The notes beneath the pieces are model-generated. The model saw only the letters and a list, made by a program, of their open reading frames with translations. It did not search any database and had not been told where the DNA came from. From DASQFQ01 sp963730115 (lineage in GTDB: Bacteria; Actinomycetota; Thermoleophilia; Solirubrobacterales; Solirubrobacteraceae), in the NCBI GenBank assembly GCA_963730115.1, contig CAVSQM010000007.1, positions 1 through 64,000 on the forward strand: a DNA stretch of 64,000 nt. The letters are read 5' to 3'. The position numbers were made by a program, and so were the translations under genes. Below are positions 38,177 to 47,182 of the stretch, piece after piece. The stretch's first letter is position 1. Every line of letters starts with the position of its first letter.

Positions 38177-39792
38177 TTGAAGGCCTCCTCGAGCCATTCC
38201 GCGCAGAAGTCGGGCGTGATCTTCGCATCGACGACCAGCGGGCCGTCGCGCTGGGCGAGCCAGGGCTCGATCGCGGCGAGGTCGTCGGCGGTGCGGACGG
38301 TCACGCCCTGCGCGCCGGCGGCGCTCGCCAGCGCGGCGAAGTCGGTGTCCGGGAACTGCACGAGCTCGACCGGGTGGCCGTGCGGGCCGAAGTGGTGGAC
38401 CTCCGCGCCGTAGGCGGCGTCGTTGTAGATCACGACGAGCATGGGGAGTCGCAGGCGGGCGAGCGTCTCGAGCTCGGGGAGCGACATCAGCGCGCCGCCG
38501 TCGCCGAGGCAGGCGACGGTCAGGCGGTCGGGGCGGGCGATGGCGGCGCCCATGCCGCTGGCGAGGCCGAGGCCGATCGACTGGAACGCCTGGGTGAACA
38601 CGAAGCCGGCCGGGTCGGGGACGCGGATGTACATCGGCGGGAAGCCCATGAAGTGGCCGGAGTCGACGGCGACGGTGCGGTCGTCGGGGAGCAGCGTGTC
38701 GAGCGCGATCGAGAGCGTGCGCGGGTCGATGTAGCCGTCGCCGCCGACGTCGTCGTACGGCTCGTCGCGCCAGGAGCGGACGGTGGTACGGAATCCTTCG
38801 TTCCGCACGCCGGTGTCGAGCAGCGCCCGCGCCGTGGCGGCGGCGTCGCCGACCACGGCGACGTCGACCGGATGGTGTGCGGCGTCCGGGTCGAGGTCGA
38901 CCTGGACGACCTTGGCGCCCGGGTCGATGAGGGCGCCGTCGCGCGTCGTCCAGCGGGTGAGCCTGGCGCCGAAGGCGAGAATCAGGTCCGACTCCGCGAT
39001 CAGCCGCGCGGCGGCCGGCGAGGCGAAGCCGCCCGAGATCCCGACCGCCCACGGCGAGCCGGCGAAGAGGCCGTGGCCCATGGCGGAGGTGGCCAGGGGC
39101 GCACCGAGGGCGTCGCCGAGCGCCTCGAGCGGCTCGCGCGCGTCCGCGAGGACCGCGCCGCGGCCGGCGATGATGACCGGGCGGTGGGCGGCCGCGATGA
39201 GGGCGGCGACCTCGGCGATGGCCGCGGGCGAAGGGGCGGGCGTGTGGGGCGGCGGCGTGGCGGCGGACGCGAGCTGTGCCGCGGGCGCGGCGGGCACCTG
39301 CTGCGCCTGGACATCGAGCGGCATGCTGAGCAGCACCGGCCGGCGCTCCACCTGCGCGCGGCGCACCGCCCGCGCGACGTCGTCCGCCGCGCTCGCCCCC
39401 GAATGAATGCGTTCGGCGGCCGCGCCGACGGTCCCCGCCAACGCCGCCTGGTCGAGCCGGAAGTTCGACCGCAGCGCCGCGGCCGGCGCCTCGCCCGCGA
39501 TCAGGACCAGCGGCGTGCGGCTCTTGGCCGCCTCGGTCAACCCCGTCATCGCGTTGGTGAAGCCGGGGCCCTGATGGACGCTGCAGACGCCGACCCGCCC
39601 GCTCACGCGCGCGTAGCCGTCGGCCATGCAGATCGCCCCGCCCTCGTGCCGCGCGTGGTGGAACGCGACCCCCGAGGCGTGCATCGCCTGGGTGGCGAGG
39701 AAGTTGCCGCTGCCGAGCACGCCGAAGGCGTCGCGGACGCCGAGCTCCGCCAGCGTGCGGCCCACGACCTCCGCGGCGGTCAGCGACTCCAT
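38173..39792 (-). CDS. ThDP-dependent enzyme, acetolactate-synthase-like
   Basis: 539 residues from ATG 39792; ATG 39816 is an alternative. Three ThDP-enzyme domains are visible. The N-terminal Pyr domain has the catalytic Glu in AFHHARHEGGAICMADGYAR. The central Rossmann part has HRPVIIAGRGAVLADAREPL. The PP domain has the cofactor motif CLGDGGALMSLPELETLARL, then YNDAAYGAEVHHFG. It is not a standard IlvB: there is no small-subunit gene, and the partner is a cyclase-family hydrolase. It could be a decarboxylase or lyase acting on a 2-oxo acid or ring-cleavage product. It is divergent from the eight-gene catabolic operon and likely coregulated. Confidence 0.85.
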   Translation of the reverse strand: MESLTAAEVVGRTLAELGVRDAFGVLGSGNFLATQAMHASGVAFHHARHEGGAICMADGYARVSGRVGVCSVHQGPGFTNAMTGLTEAAKSRTPLVLIAGEAPAAALRSNFRLDQAALAGTVGAAAERIHSGASAADDVARAVRRAQVERRPVLLSMPLDVQAQQVPAAPAAQLASAATPPPHTPAPSPAAIAEVAALIAAAHRPVIIAGRGAVLADAREPLEALGDALGAPLATSAMGHGLFAGSPWAVGISGGFASPAAARLIAESDLILAFGARLTRWTTRDGALIDPGAKVVQVDLDPDAAHHPVDVAVVGDAAATARALLDTGVRNEGFRTTVRSWRDEPYDDVGGDGYIDPRTLSIALDTLLPDDRTVAVDSGHFMGFPPMYIRVPDPAGFVFTQAFQSIGLGLASGMGAAIARPDRLTVACLGDGGALMSLPELETLARLRLPMLVVIYNDAAYGAEVHHFGPHGHPVELVQFPDTDFAALASAAGAQGVTVRTADDLAAIEPWLAQRDGPLVVDAKITPDFCAEWLEEAFK

Positions 39793-39815
39793 CGAGCGGG
39801 ACCTTACGTCAGCCA

Positions 39816-39821
39816 TAGACT
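39816..39821 (+). promoter_or_regulatory. -10 box of the catabolic operon
   Basis: TAGACT ends eight bases before ATG 39830, with no Shine-Dalgarno sequence between. It would start the transcript for the eight-gene operon almost at the first codon. Confidence 0.5.
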
Positions 39822-39829
39822 TGCCCGCC

Positions 39830-40663
39830 ATGCGCGTCGGTGTCGGTCTGCCCACCACCACGCCCGGGGCCGACGGCGCCCTGCTGGTCGACTGGGCGCG
39901 GAAGGCGGACGCGGGGCCGTTCTCGAGCCTCGGCGTCCTGGACCGGTTGGTCTACGACTCGTTCGACCCGTTCGCCTCGCTCGCGGCGGCGGCCGCCGTC
40001 ACCACCGACGTCAGGCTCGCGACGATGATCGCGATCGGGCCGGTCCGGCCCGCCGCGCAGCTGATCAAGGGCGCGGCCTCCGTGCAAGCGCTGTCACAAG
40101 GCCGGCTGACGCTCGGGCTCGCCATCGGCGCGCGCGCCGACGACTACGAGGTCTGCGACGTCCCCACCAAGGGTCGCGGGAACCGGCTCTCCGATCAGCT
40201 CGCCGAGCTGCGCGACTGGGACGTCTCGCCGCTCGTGCCCGCCAAGGCGAGGGAAGACCGGCCCGAGCTCCTCGTGGGCGGCATGAGCGGCGCCGCCTTC
40301 GAGCGCATGGCCCGCTACGCCGACGGCTACGCGCACGGCGGTGGCCCGCCGCGCGCGTTCGCCAGCGCCGCGACCAAGGCCAAGGCCGCCTGGAGCGACC
40401 TCGGCCGCCCCGGCCAACCGACCCTCTGGGGCCAGGCCTACTTCGCCCTCGGCGACGAGCAGCAAGGCGAGGCGTACCTGCTCGACTACTACGCCTTCAC
40501 CGGCCCGTTCGCCGCCAAGATCGCCGCCGGCAACCTCACCTCGCCGCGCGCCATCCGCGACTTCGTGCGCGCGTACGAGGAGGCCGGCTGCGACGAGCTC
40601 GTGCTCCTGCCGACCGTCGCCGACCCCGGGCAGCTCGACCGGCTGGCCGACGTCCTCGCGTGA
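39830..40663 (+). CDS. LLM-class flavin (F420/FMN) oxidoreductase
   Basis: 277 residues, luciferase-like TIM barrel: MRVGVGLPTTTPGADGALLV, then SFDPFASLAAAAAVTTDVRL, MIAIGPVRPAAQLIKGAASV, QALSQGRLTLGLAIGARADD, PELLVGGMSGAAFERMARYA and DGYAHGGGPPRAF. It is somewhat shorter than the usual 300-350. In actinobacteria many such enzymes use F420, but the cofactor cannot be decided here. First gene of the operon; its stop overlaps the GTG of the monooxygenase (GTGA). Confidence 0.87.
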   Translation: MRVGVGLPTTTPGADGALLVDWARKADAGPFSSLGVLDRLVYDSFDPFASLAAAAAVTTDVRLATMIAIGPVRPAAQLIKGAASVQALSQGRLTLGLAIGARADDYEVCDVPTKGRGNRLSDQLAELRDWDVSPLVPAKAREDRPELLVGGMSGAAFERMARYADGYAHGGGPPRAFASAATKAKAAWSDLGRPGQPTLWGQAYFALGDEQQGEAYLLDYYAFTGPFAAKIAAGNLTSPRAIRDFVRAYEEAGCDELVLLPTVADPGQLDRLADVLA

Positions 40664-42582
40664 GGACGACCGTCCTCGGCGCCGGCCCGTCCGGCCTCTA
40701 CCTGTCGATCCTGCTGAAGAAGGCCGACCCGCGCCACGAGGTCACGGTCATCGAGCGCAACCCGCCCGACGCCACGTTCGGCTTCGGCGTCGTGTTCTCG
40801 GAGGAGACGCTCGGCCGGCTGCGGGTCGCGGACGAGCCGACGTTCACCGCGATCACCGACGCGTGGGCGAGCTGGACGACGATCGACATCCACTTCGGCG
40901 GCGAGCTGATCCGCTCCCACGGCCACCGCTTCTCCGCGATCCGGCGGACGAAGCTGCTCGGCATCCTGCAGCGGCGGGCGCAGGAGCTGGGCGTGGACAT
41001 GCGCTTCGAGCAGGAGGTCGGCGACCTCAAGGAGCTCCCGGAGGCCGACCTGCTCGTCGGCGCCGACGGGGTCAACACGCTGGTCGGGCGCGCGCAGGAG
41101 TTCGGGCGGAGCGTCGACGCGTATCCGACGCGCTTCGCCTGGTTCGGCACCGACGTCGCGCTCGACGCGTTCACCTTCGCGTTCGTCGAGACCGAGCACG
41201 GCGTCTTCCAGGCCCACGCCTATCCGTTCGACGAAGGCACGAGCACGTTCATCGTCGAGACGCGCGAGGACACGTGGCAGCGGGCCGGGCTGGAGAAGCT
41301 CTCCGAGGAGGAGAGCCTGGCGTTCTGCCAGGAGCTGTTCGCGCCGGTGCTCGACGGACACGAGCTGCTGTCCAACCGCTCGGTCTGGCTGAGCTTCAAC
41401 GAGGTCCGCTGCAAGGACTGGAGCGCCGGCAACACGGTCCTGCTCGGCGACGCCGCGCACACCGCGCACTTCTCGATCGGCTCCGGCACGAAGCTGGCGA
41501 TCGAGGACGCGATCGAGCTCGCCGCGGCGCTCGGGCGCCAGGACGACCTCCACGACGCGCTGGTCGACTACGAGCTCGAGCGGCGGCCGATCGTCGAGCG
41601 CTTCCAGGAGGCGGCGCGCCAGAGCGCCGAGTACTTCGAGGAGGTCCCGCGGCACATGGGGTTGCCGCCGCTGCAGTTCGCGTTCAACCTGCTGACCCGC
41701 AGCGGGCGCATCGGCCACGCCAACCTCTCGCTGCGCGACCCCCGGCTGGTGCGAAAGGTGGACGCGTTCGTCGGCGGCCGCAACGCGCTCGCCCCGCCGC
41801 CGCTGTTTGCGCCGCTCGAGCTCCGAGGGCTGAGCCTGCGGAACCGCGCGGTGATCCGCGGGCTCGACGAGCCGGTCGGCGCGGGTCTGTACCTGTCACC
41901 GATGCTCGCGGTCACGCCCGAGGGGCGGGTCACGCCCGATGACCCGATGGCCCCCGACGCGTGGGACCTCGACGCGATCCATGCGGCGGGCGGCGCGGCG
42001 ATGCTCGTGCTCAACCACGCCGGCGCGCGGGGCGCCTGCCGGCCGCGCTCGGAGGGCATCGACCTCCCGCTGCGCGAGGGCGGCTGGCCGCTCGTGTCCG
42101 CCACCCCGACGCCGCACACCCGCCGGAGCGCCACGCCCGAGGCGCTCGAGCAAAACGGCATGGAGCGGATCCGCGAGGCGTTCGTGCAGCAGGCGAAAGC
42201 GGGCGCCGACGCGGGCTTCGACGCCGTCGAGCTCAACCTCGGCGAGGGCTACCTGCTGAGCTCGTTCCGCGACGGCGCGTTCCCGCGCTCGGTCGTCGAG
42301 GCGGTACGCGCCGCGTTCGACGGGCCGCTGGCCGTCCGGCTCTCCGACGGCGAGCACGCTGCCGCCCTGCGCGACGCCGGCGCCGACCTCGTCCACGTCG
42401 CCGGCGGCAAGGTCAAGGAGTACCGTCGGGGCCATCTCACCGCCGAGAGCGATCGCATCCGCAGCGAGGCGCACGTCGCGACCATGGTCGGCGGATATCT
42501 CGACACGCTGGACGCCGCCAACACGATCGTCGGCGCCGGCCGAGCGGACCTCTGCATCCTCGAGCCCGTCGCGCTGACGTGA
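40660..42582 (+). CDS. Anthraniloyl/salicylyl-CoA-type FAD monooxygenase fused to a shortened OYE-like domain
   Basis: 640 residues. Residues 1-375 are an aromatic-ring FAD monooxygenase: TVLGAGPSGLYLSILLKKAD, FGFGVVFSEETLGRL, DLLVGADGVNTLVG and VLLGDAAHTAHFSIGSGTKL. Residues about 383-640 resemble the Old Yellow Enzyme half of 2-aminobenzoyl-CoA monooxygenase/reductase: LYLSPMLAVTPEGRVTPDDP, VLNHAGARGACRPRSEGIDL, AGADAGFDAVELNLGEGYLL, VGAGRADLCILEPVALT. The OYE part is only about 255 residues, against about 350-370 normally, and lacks the SPLTNRR-like stretch and several FMN-contact regions. I infer ring hydroxylation of an aryl-CoA, with the reductase function lost or changed. Confidence 0.85.
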   Translation: MRTTVLGAGPSGLYLSILLKKADPRHEVTVIERNPPDATFGFGVVFSEETLGRLRVADEPTFTAITDAWASWTTIDIHFGGELIRSHGHRFSAIRRTKLLGILQRRAQELGVDMRFEQEVGDLKELPEADLLVGADGVNTLVGRAQEFGRSVDAYPTRFAWFGTDVALDAFTFAFVETEHGVFQAHAYPFDEGTSTFIVETREDTWQRAGLEKLSEEESLAFCQELFAPVLDGHELLSNRSVWLSFNEVRCKDWSAGNTVLLGDAAHTAHFSIGSGTKLAIEDAIELAAALGRQDDLHDALVDYELERRPIVERFQEAARQSAEYFEEVPRHMGLPPLQFAFNLLTRSGRIGHANLSLRDPRLVRKVDAFVGGRNALAPPPLFAPLELRGLSLRNRAVIRGLDEPVGAGLYLSPMLAVTPEGRVTPDDPMAPDAWDLDAIHAAGGAAMLVLNHAGARGACRPRSEGIDLPLREGGWPLVSATPTPHTRRSATPEALEQNGMERIREAFVQQAKAGADAGFDAVELNLGEGYLLSSFRDGAFPRSVVEAVRAAFDGPLAVRLSDGEHAAALRDAGADLVHVAGGKVKEYRRGHLTAESDRIRSEAHVATMVGGYLDTLDAANTIVGAGRADLCILEPVALT

Positions 42583-43250
42583 GCCGGCTGGTGGTCGTGA
42601 CCGGGGGAGAGGGCGGGATCGGCCGGGCGACCGCACTGCGCTTCAAGGCGCTCGGCGACGACGTCGAAGCACCCGGGCGCGCGGACCTCGACGTGACCGA
42701 CGAGGACTCGGTCGCCGCGTTCTTCGAGGCGCGCGACGTCGACGTGCTCGTCAACAACGCGGGCGTCGCCGAGAGCGCGCCGCTCCACCGCACCACGCTC
42801 GAGAGCTGGCACAAGCACCTGGCGGTCAACGCCACCGGCGCCTTCCTCTGCACACGCGCGGTGGCCAAGGGCATGCGCGAGCGCGGGACCGGCGCCATCG
42901 TCACCGTCGCCTCGACCGCCGGCGAGCAGGGCGCCCCCTACGTCGCCGCCTACACCGCGGCGAAGCACGCCGCCGTCGGCCTGATGCGCGCGACCGCCGC
43001 CGAGCTCAAGGGCACCGGCGTGACGGCCAACGCCGTGTGCCCGACGTTCGTGGACACGCCGATGACCGACCGCTCCGTGGCGAACATCGCCGCGCAGACC
43101 GGCCGCTCGCCCGACGAGGCGCGCGCCGCGCTCGGGCCGCTGCTCGACCCCGACGAGGTGGCGGCCGCGGTCGTGTGGCTGTCGTCGCCCGAGGCCGCCG
43201 GGATCAGCGGCCAGACCCTGGTCATCGACGGAGGAGGAATCCAGACATGA
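42579..43250 (+). CDS. Short-chain dehydrogenase/reductase
   Basis: 223 residues of classical SDR: LVVVTGGEGGIGRATALRF (cofactor Gly motif), DVLVNNAGVAESAPL (NNAG), IVTVASTAGEQGAPYVAAYT with catalytic Ser and Tyr, then AAKHAAVGLMRA (YxxxK), and the C-terminal GISGQTLVIDGGGIQT. It would oxidise or reduce a hydroxyacyl-CoA intermediate of the pathway. GTG 42579 overlaps the previous stop (GTGA) and its own stop overlaps the next ATG. Confidence 0.92.
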   Translation: MSRLVVVTGGEGGIGRATALRFKALGDDVEAPGRADLDVTDEDSVAAFFEARDVDVLVNNAGVAESAPLHRTTLESWHKHLAVNATGAFLCTRAVAKGMRERGTGAIVTVASTAGEQGAPYVAAYTAAKHAAVGLMRATAAELKGTGVTANAVCPTFVDTPMTDRSVANIAAQTGRSPDEARAALGPLLDPDEVAAAVVWLSSPEAAGISGQTLVIDGGGIQT

Positions 43251-44068
43251 GCCCGTTCCGGGCCTCGGCGCCGCTGACCGAGCGCTGGGAGCACTTCGCG
43301 CTCGACGTCGACGACGGCGTGGCGACGCTCACGTTCAACCGGCCCGACAAGCTCAACGCGCTCACCTTCCAGGCGTACGCAGACCTGCGCGACGTGGTCG
43401 CCGAGCTGCCCCAGCGTGGTGACGCGCGCGTTCTGCTCATCACCGGCGAGGGTCGCGGCTTCTGCTCGGGCGGCGACGTCGAGGAGATCATCGGCGAGCT
43501 CCAGAAGATGGAGGCCGCGGAGCTGCTCGAGTTCACGCGCATGACGGGCTCGGTGGTCAAAGGGCTGCGCGACTGCCCGCTCCCGGTCATCGCCGCGATC
43601 AACGGGATCGCCGCCGGCGCCGGCTCGGTGATCGCGCTGGCGGCCGACTTCCGGCTGCTGGCCCGCGACGCGACGTTCGCCTTCCTGTTCACGCGCGTCG
43701 GGCTCTCGGGCGCGGACATGGGCTCGGCTTACCTGCTGCCGCGGCTGGTCGGGCTCGGCCGGGCGACCGAGCTGCTGATGCTCGGCGACAAGATCGACGC
43801 GGAGAAGGCGCTGGCGATCGGGCTCGCCACCCAGGTCGTCGACGACCTGCCCGCCACCGCGCAGCAACTCGCGCGAAGGCTCGCCGACGGCCCCGCGCTC
43901 GCCTACTCGCAGACGAAGCTGCTGCTGGCCCGCGAGCAGGACATGGACCTCGCGGGCGCGATCGAGATGGAGGCGCTCGTGCAGGCACTGCTCATGAAGA
44001 GCCACGACCACGGCGAGTTCTACAAAGCCTGGAGCGACGGGCGGAAGCCGGCGTGGGCGGGCCGATGA
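43247..44068 (+). CDS. Enoyl-CoA hydratase/isomerase family protein
   Basis: 273 residues of crotonase fold: LTFNRPDKLNALTFQAYADL, GEGRGFCSGGDVEEIIGELQ (oxyanion hole), VIAAINGIAAGAGSVIALAA, FLFTRVGLSGADMGSAYLLP and GRATELLMLGDKIDAEKALA. In place of the usual second catalytic Glu the active-site helix reads LSGADMG, so isomerase or hydrolase chemistry on a cyclic acyl-CoA is as likely as hydration. Resembles the AbmB/PaaG-type enzymes of aromatic CoA pathways. ATG overlaps the SDR stop. Confidence 0.9.
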   Translation: MSPFRASAPLTERWEHFALDVDDGVATLTFNRPDKLNALTFQAYADLRDVVAELPQRGDARVLLITGEGRGFCSGGDVEEIIGELQKMEAAELLEFTRMTGSVVKGLRDCPLPVIAAINGIAAGAGSVIALAADFRLLARDATFAFLFTRVGLSGADMGSAYLLPRLVGLGRATELLMLGDKIDAEKALAIGLATQVVDDLPATAQQLARRLADGPALAYSQTKLLLAREQDMDLAGAIEMEALVQALLMKSHDHGEFYKAWSDGRKPAWAGR

Positions 44069-44469
44069 GCGGACACGAGGTCGTCACCGCCCCCGAGCTG
44101 GCGCCGCCGGTCGGCTACGCGCACGCGGTCGTCGCCGCGCCCGGGCGCGCCGTCTACCTGGGCGGCCAGACCGCGCTCGACCCGGACGGGAAGATCGCCG
44201 GCGACACGCTCGCTGAGCAGTTCGACCAGGCGGCGGGCAACGTCGTCGCCGCGCTCAGAGCGGCCGGCTGCACGGCCGACGACCTGGTCTCGATGCAGAT
44301 CTTCGTCACCGACGTCGAGGAGTACCGCGGCGCGCTGGCGGAGCTCGCGCCGCTGTGGCGCAAGCACTTCGGGCGCCACTACCCCGCCGCCGGCCTGTTC
44401 GGGATCACCCGCCTGTTCGACGTCGAGGCGAAGATCGAGCTGATGGCGGTTGCCGTGAGACCGGAGTGA
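44065..44469 (+). CDS. RidA-family imine/enamine deaminase
   Basis: 134 residues: YAHAVVAAPGRAVYLGGQTA, FDQAAGNVVAALRAAGCTAD, SMQIFVTDVEEYRGA and YPAAGLFGITRLFDVEAKIE. The usual RidA catalytic Arg is represented by the Arg in GITRLFD. RidA-type proteins hydrolyse reactive enamines and imines to ketones with release of ammonia. Within an aryl-CoA operon this supports an amino-substituted substrate such as 2-aminobenzoyl-CoA, whose reduced ring would carry an enamine. Overlaps on both sides (ATGA before, GTGA after). Confidence 0.9.
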   Translation: MSGHEVVTAPELAPPVGYAHAVVAAPGRAVYLGGQTALDPDGKIAGDTLAEQFDQAAGNVVAALRAAGCTADDLVSMQIFVTDVEEYRGALAELAPLWRKHFGRHYPAAGLFGITRLFDVEAKIELMAVAVRPE

Positions 44470-45584
44470 CCGCGCTCGACGCGCACCTGAGCGACGCGCA
44501 GCGCGAGCTGCTGGCGACCACCGCGGAGATCGCCCACAGCAAGCTGGCGCCGCTGGCCTCCCATGACGGCAAGGTCAATCGCCCGCTGCTGCGAGCGATG
44601 GCCGAGCACGGGCTGCTCGAGCGGCTGTTCGCCGGCGAGGCGAGCGCCATGGAGCTGTGCCTGATCCGCGAGGGCCTCGCGCGCCACTGCACCGAGGCGG
44701 AGACCGCGTTCGCGGTGCAGGGGCTCGGCTCGTACCCGATCCTGCAGAACCCCGCGCTCGCCGAGCACTGGTGGCCGCGGCTGGCTTCCGGCGAGGCGGT
44801 GGCGGCGTTCGCGCTGACGGAGCCGGACGCGGGCTCCGACGTCGCGGCGCTCTCCCTCCAAGCCGAGCCCGACGGCGACGGCTTCCGCCTCACCGGCGAG
44901 AAGGCCTACATCTCCAACGCGCCCGACGCCGATGTCTACACCGTCTTCGCCCGCACGAGCGGGGAGCGCGGGGCCAAGGGCATCACCGCCTTCGCGGTGC
45001 CCGGCGACGCCGAGGGACTCACGGGCGAGCGGATCGCGCTCGTCGCCCCGCACCCGATCGGCCGCCTGCGCTTCGACCAGGTCCCGGTGCCGCACGACCA
45101 CGTGCTCGGCGAGGTCGATCGCGGCTTCGCCGTCGCGATGGGCACGCTCGACCGCTTCCGCCCGAGCGTCGGCGCCTTCGCGATCGGGATGGCGCAGGCG
45201 GCGCTCGCAGCCGCCGTCGAGCATGCGTCGAACCGCCACGCGTTCGGCCGGCCGCTGCGCGACTTCCAGGCCGTCTCGCACCGGCTCGCCGACGTCGCCA
45301 CGCGCGTCCAGGCCGCCCGGCTGCTCGTCCACCAGGCGGCCGCCGCCTACGACGCGGGCATCCGGCCGGTCACCCAGATCGCGGCGATGGCGAAGCTGCT
45401 GGCCACCGAGACCGCGCAGGAGGCGGTCGACGCCGCCATCCAGGTCCACGGGGCCGTCGCGCTCGAGGAGAGCCACCCGCTCGCGCACCTCTACCGCGAC
45501 GTGCGCGCGCCCCGGATCTACGAGGGCGCATCGGACATCCAGCGGGAGATCATCGCGCGCGAGCTGTTCCGCGCGGCCTTATGA
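44466..45584 (+). CDS. Acyl-CoA dehydrogenase
   Basis: 372 residues: AAFALTEPDAGSDVAALSLQ and GFRLTGEKAYISNAPDADVY (FAD and substrate binding), RLRFDQVPVPHDHVLGEVDR, NRHAFGRPLRDFQAVSHRLA and, at the C-terminus, IQVHGAVALEESHPLAHLYR with the catalytic Glu in RIYEGASDIQREIIARELFR. It would introduce a double bond in an alicyclic or open-chain acyl-CoA. The GTG start overlaps ridA, and the stop overlaps the ligase ATG. Confidence 0.92.
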   Translation: MTALDAHLSDAQRELLATTAEIAHSKLAPLASHDGKVNRPLLRAMAEHGLLERLFAGEASAMELCLIREGLARHCTEAETAFAVQGLGSYPILQNPALAEHWWPRLASGEAVAAFALTEPDAGSDVAALSLQAEPDGDGFRLTGEKAYISNAPDADVYTVFARTSGERGAKGITAFAVPGDAEGLTGERIALVAPHPIGRLRFDQVPVPHDHVLGEVDRGFAVAMGTLDRFRPSVGAFAIGMAQAALAAAVEHASNRHAFGRPLRDFQAVSHRLADVATRVQAARLLVHQAAAAYDAGIRPVTQIAAMAKLLATETAQEAVDAAIQVHGAVALEESHPLAHLYRDVRAPRIYEGASDIQREIIARELFRAAL

Positions 45585-47182
45585 TCCCGGCGCGGCCCGA
45601 GACCAGGAGGGAGATGGGAACCGCGCACGTCGACACCTTCGCCCGCGACCACCTGCCTCCGCGGTCGGCGTGGCCGGACCTGCCCCTCGGCGGGCTGAGC
45701 TACCCGGACGAGCTCAACGCAGCGGCCGTGTTGCTCGGCGAGCCGCGGTTCGAGCAAAGGGCGTGCATCGTCGGCGAGGCCGGCTCCTGGACGTACTCGG
45801 AGCTCCGCGAGCGCGCCGAGGCCGTGGCCGCGATCCTCACCGGCGAGGGCGGCCTCGAGCCCGGCAACCGCGTGCTGCTGCACGGGCCGAACTCCGCGGA
45901 GCTGATCGCCTGCTGGTTCGGGATCCTGCTCGCCGGCGGCGTCGTCGTGGCGACCATGCCGCTGCTGCGCAGGGGCGAGCTGGAGAAGGTGATCGGCAAG
46001 GCGGAGGTCTCGCATGGCCTCGCCGACGCGCGGGTCGCGGGCGAGGTGCCGGACCTGCCGTGGCGGCGCGAGTACGCCGCCGGTGAGGAGCTCGCACCGC
46101 CAAGCGGCTACGAGGCGGTCACCACCGACGCCGAGGACGTCGCGATCATCGCCTTCACCTCCGGCACCACCGGCCAGCCGAAGGGCTGCGTCCACCTCCA
46201 TCGCGACCTGCTCGCGACGTGCGACACGTTCGGCGCGCAGGTCCTGCGCCCGCGCGAGGACGACGTGTTCACCGCGACGCCGCCGGTCGCGTTCACCTTC
46301 GGCCTGGGCGTCAACGTCCTCTTCCCGATGCGCGTCGGCGCGTCCACCGTGCCGATCGCGCAGCCGTCGCTCGACGCGGTGGTCGACGCCATCGAGCGCC
46401 ACTCGATCACGACGCTGTCGACCGCGCCGACGATGTACCGGGCGATGCTGCGCGACGCCGACCTCGCGCGCGTGCGCTCGCTGCGCGCGTGCGTGTCGGC
46501 GGGGGAGCCGCTGCCGGCGGCCGTCGCGACGGCGTGGACGGAGCGCACCGGCCTCCGCATCATCGACGGCATCGGCTCGACGGAGATGCTCCACATCTTC
46601 ATCGGCTCCCCCGCGGACGAGGGCCGCCCGGGGTCGGTCGGCCGGCCGGTGCCGGGCTACGAGGCGATGGTCGTCGACGACGCGATGCGGCCGGTGGCGG
46701 CCGGCGAGGTCGGGCGGTTGGCGGTCCGCGGTCCCACCGGCTGCCGCTACCTCGACGACGCCCGGCAGGCTGACTACGTGGTCGACGGCTGGAACCTCAC
46801 CGGCGACGCCTTCCGCTGCGACGAGGACGGCTACTTCTGGTTCGCCGCGCGCAACGACGACCTGATCGTCTCGGCCGGCTACAACATCTCCCCGCTCGAG
46901 GTCGAGGGCGCGCTCCTGCAGCACGACGCGGTCGCCGAGTGCGCCGTCGTCGCCTCGCCGGACGAGGATCGGGGCCACGTGGTCAAGGCGTTCGTGGTCA
47001 TTTCCGACGGCGTCGCCGCGGGTGATGAGCTGGTCGTGGAGCTCCAGCGCCACGTCAAGGACCGGATCGCGCCGTACAAGTACCCGAGGCGGGTCGAGTT
47101 CGTCGACGCGCTCCCGCGCACGCTGACGGGGAAGGTGCAGCGCGTCGAGCTGCGAAAGCACGAGGCTGGGAGGCAACCATGA
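45581..47182 (+). CDS. AMP-dependent (2-amino)benzoate-type CoA ligase
   Basis: 533 residues of the ANL family. P-loop IAFTSGTTGQPKGCVHLHRD, then PPVAFTFGLGVNVLFPMRVG, GIGSTEMLHIFIGSPADEGR, GDAFRCDEDGYFWFAARNDD and VSAGYNISPLEVEGALLQHD, and the catalytic Lys in LPRTLTGKVQRVEL. The HIFIGSP segment after GSTEM is typical of benzoate/aminobenzoate-CoA ligases rather than fatty-acid ligases. It activates the aromatic acid to its CoA thioester, the entry step of the pathway. ATG 45581 overlaps the previous stop; ATG 45614 with AGGAGG just upstream is an alternative start. Confidence 0.9.
   Translation: MIPARPETRREMGTAHVDTFARDHLPPRSAWPDLPLGGLSYPDELNAAAVLLGEPRFEQRACIVGEAGSWTYSELRERAEAVAAILTGEGGLEPGNRVLLHGPNSAELIACWFGILLAGGVVVATMPLLRRGELEKVIGKAEVSHGLADARVAGEVPDLPWRREYAAGEELAPPSGYEAVTTDAEDVAIIAFTSGTTGQPKGCVHLHRDLLATCDTFGAQVLRPREDDVFTATPPVAFTFGLGVNVLFPMRVGASTVPIAQPSLDAVVDAIERHSITTLSTAPTMYRAMLRDADLARVRSLRACVSAGEPLPAAVATAWTERTGLRIIDGIGSTEMLHIFIGSPADEGRPGSVGRPVPGYEAMVVDDAMRPVAAGEVGRLAVRGPTGCRYLDDARQADYVVDGWNLTGDAFRCDEDGYFWFAARNDDLIVSAGYNISPLEVEGALLQHDAVAECAVVASPDEDRGHVVKAFVVISDGVAAGDELVVELQRHVKDRIAPYKYPRRVEFVDALPRTLTGKVQRVELRKHEAGRQP

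Noticed and set aside
38374..39620. Very long open frame antisense to the ThDP enzyme and cyclase region, continuous with the monooxygenase frame
   Set aside because: GC-rich codon bias keeps antisense frames open. The translation is Arg/Gly/Ala-rich low-complexity sequence with no fold, and the real minus-strand gene has all ThDP motifs.
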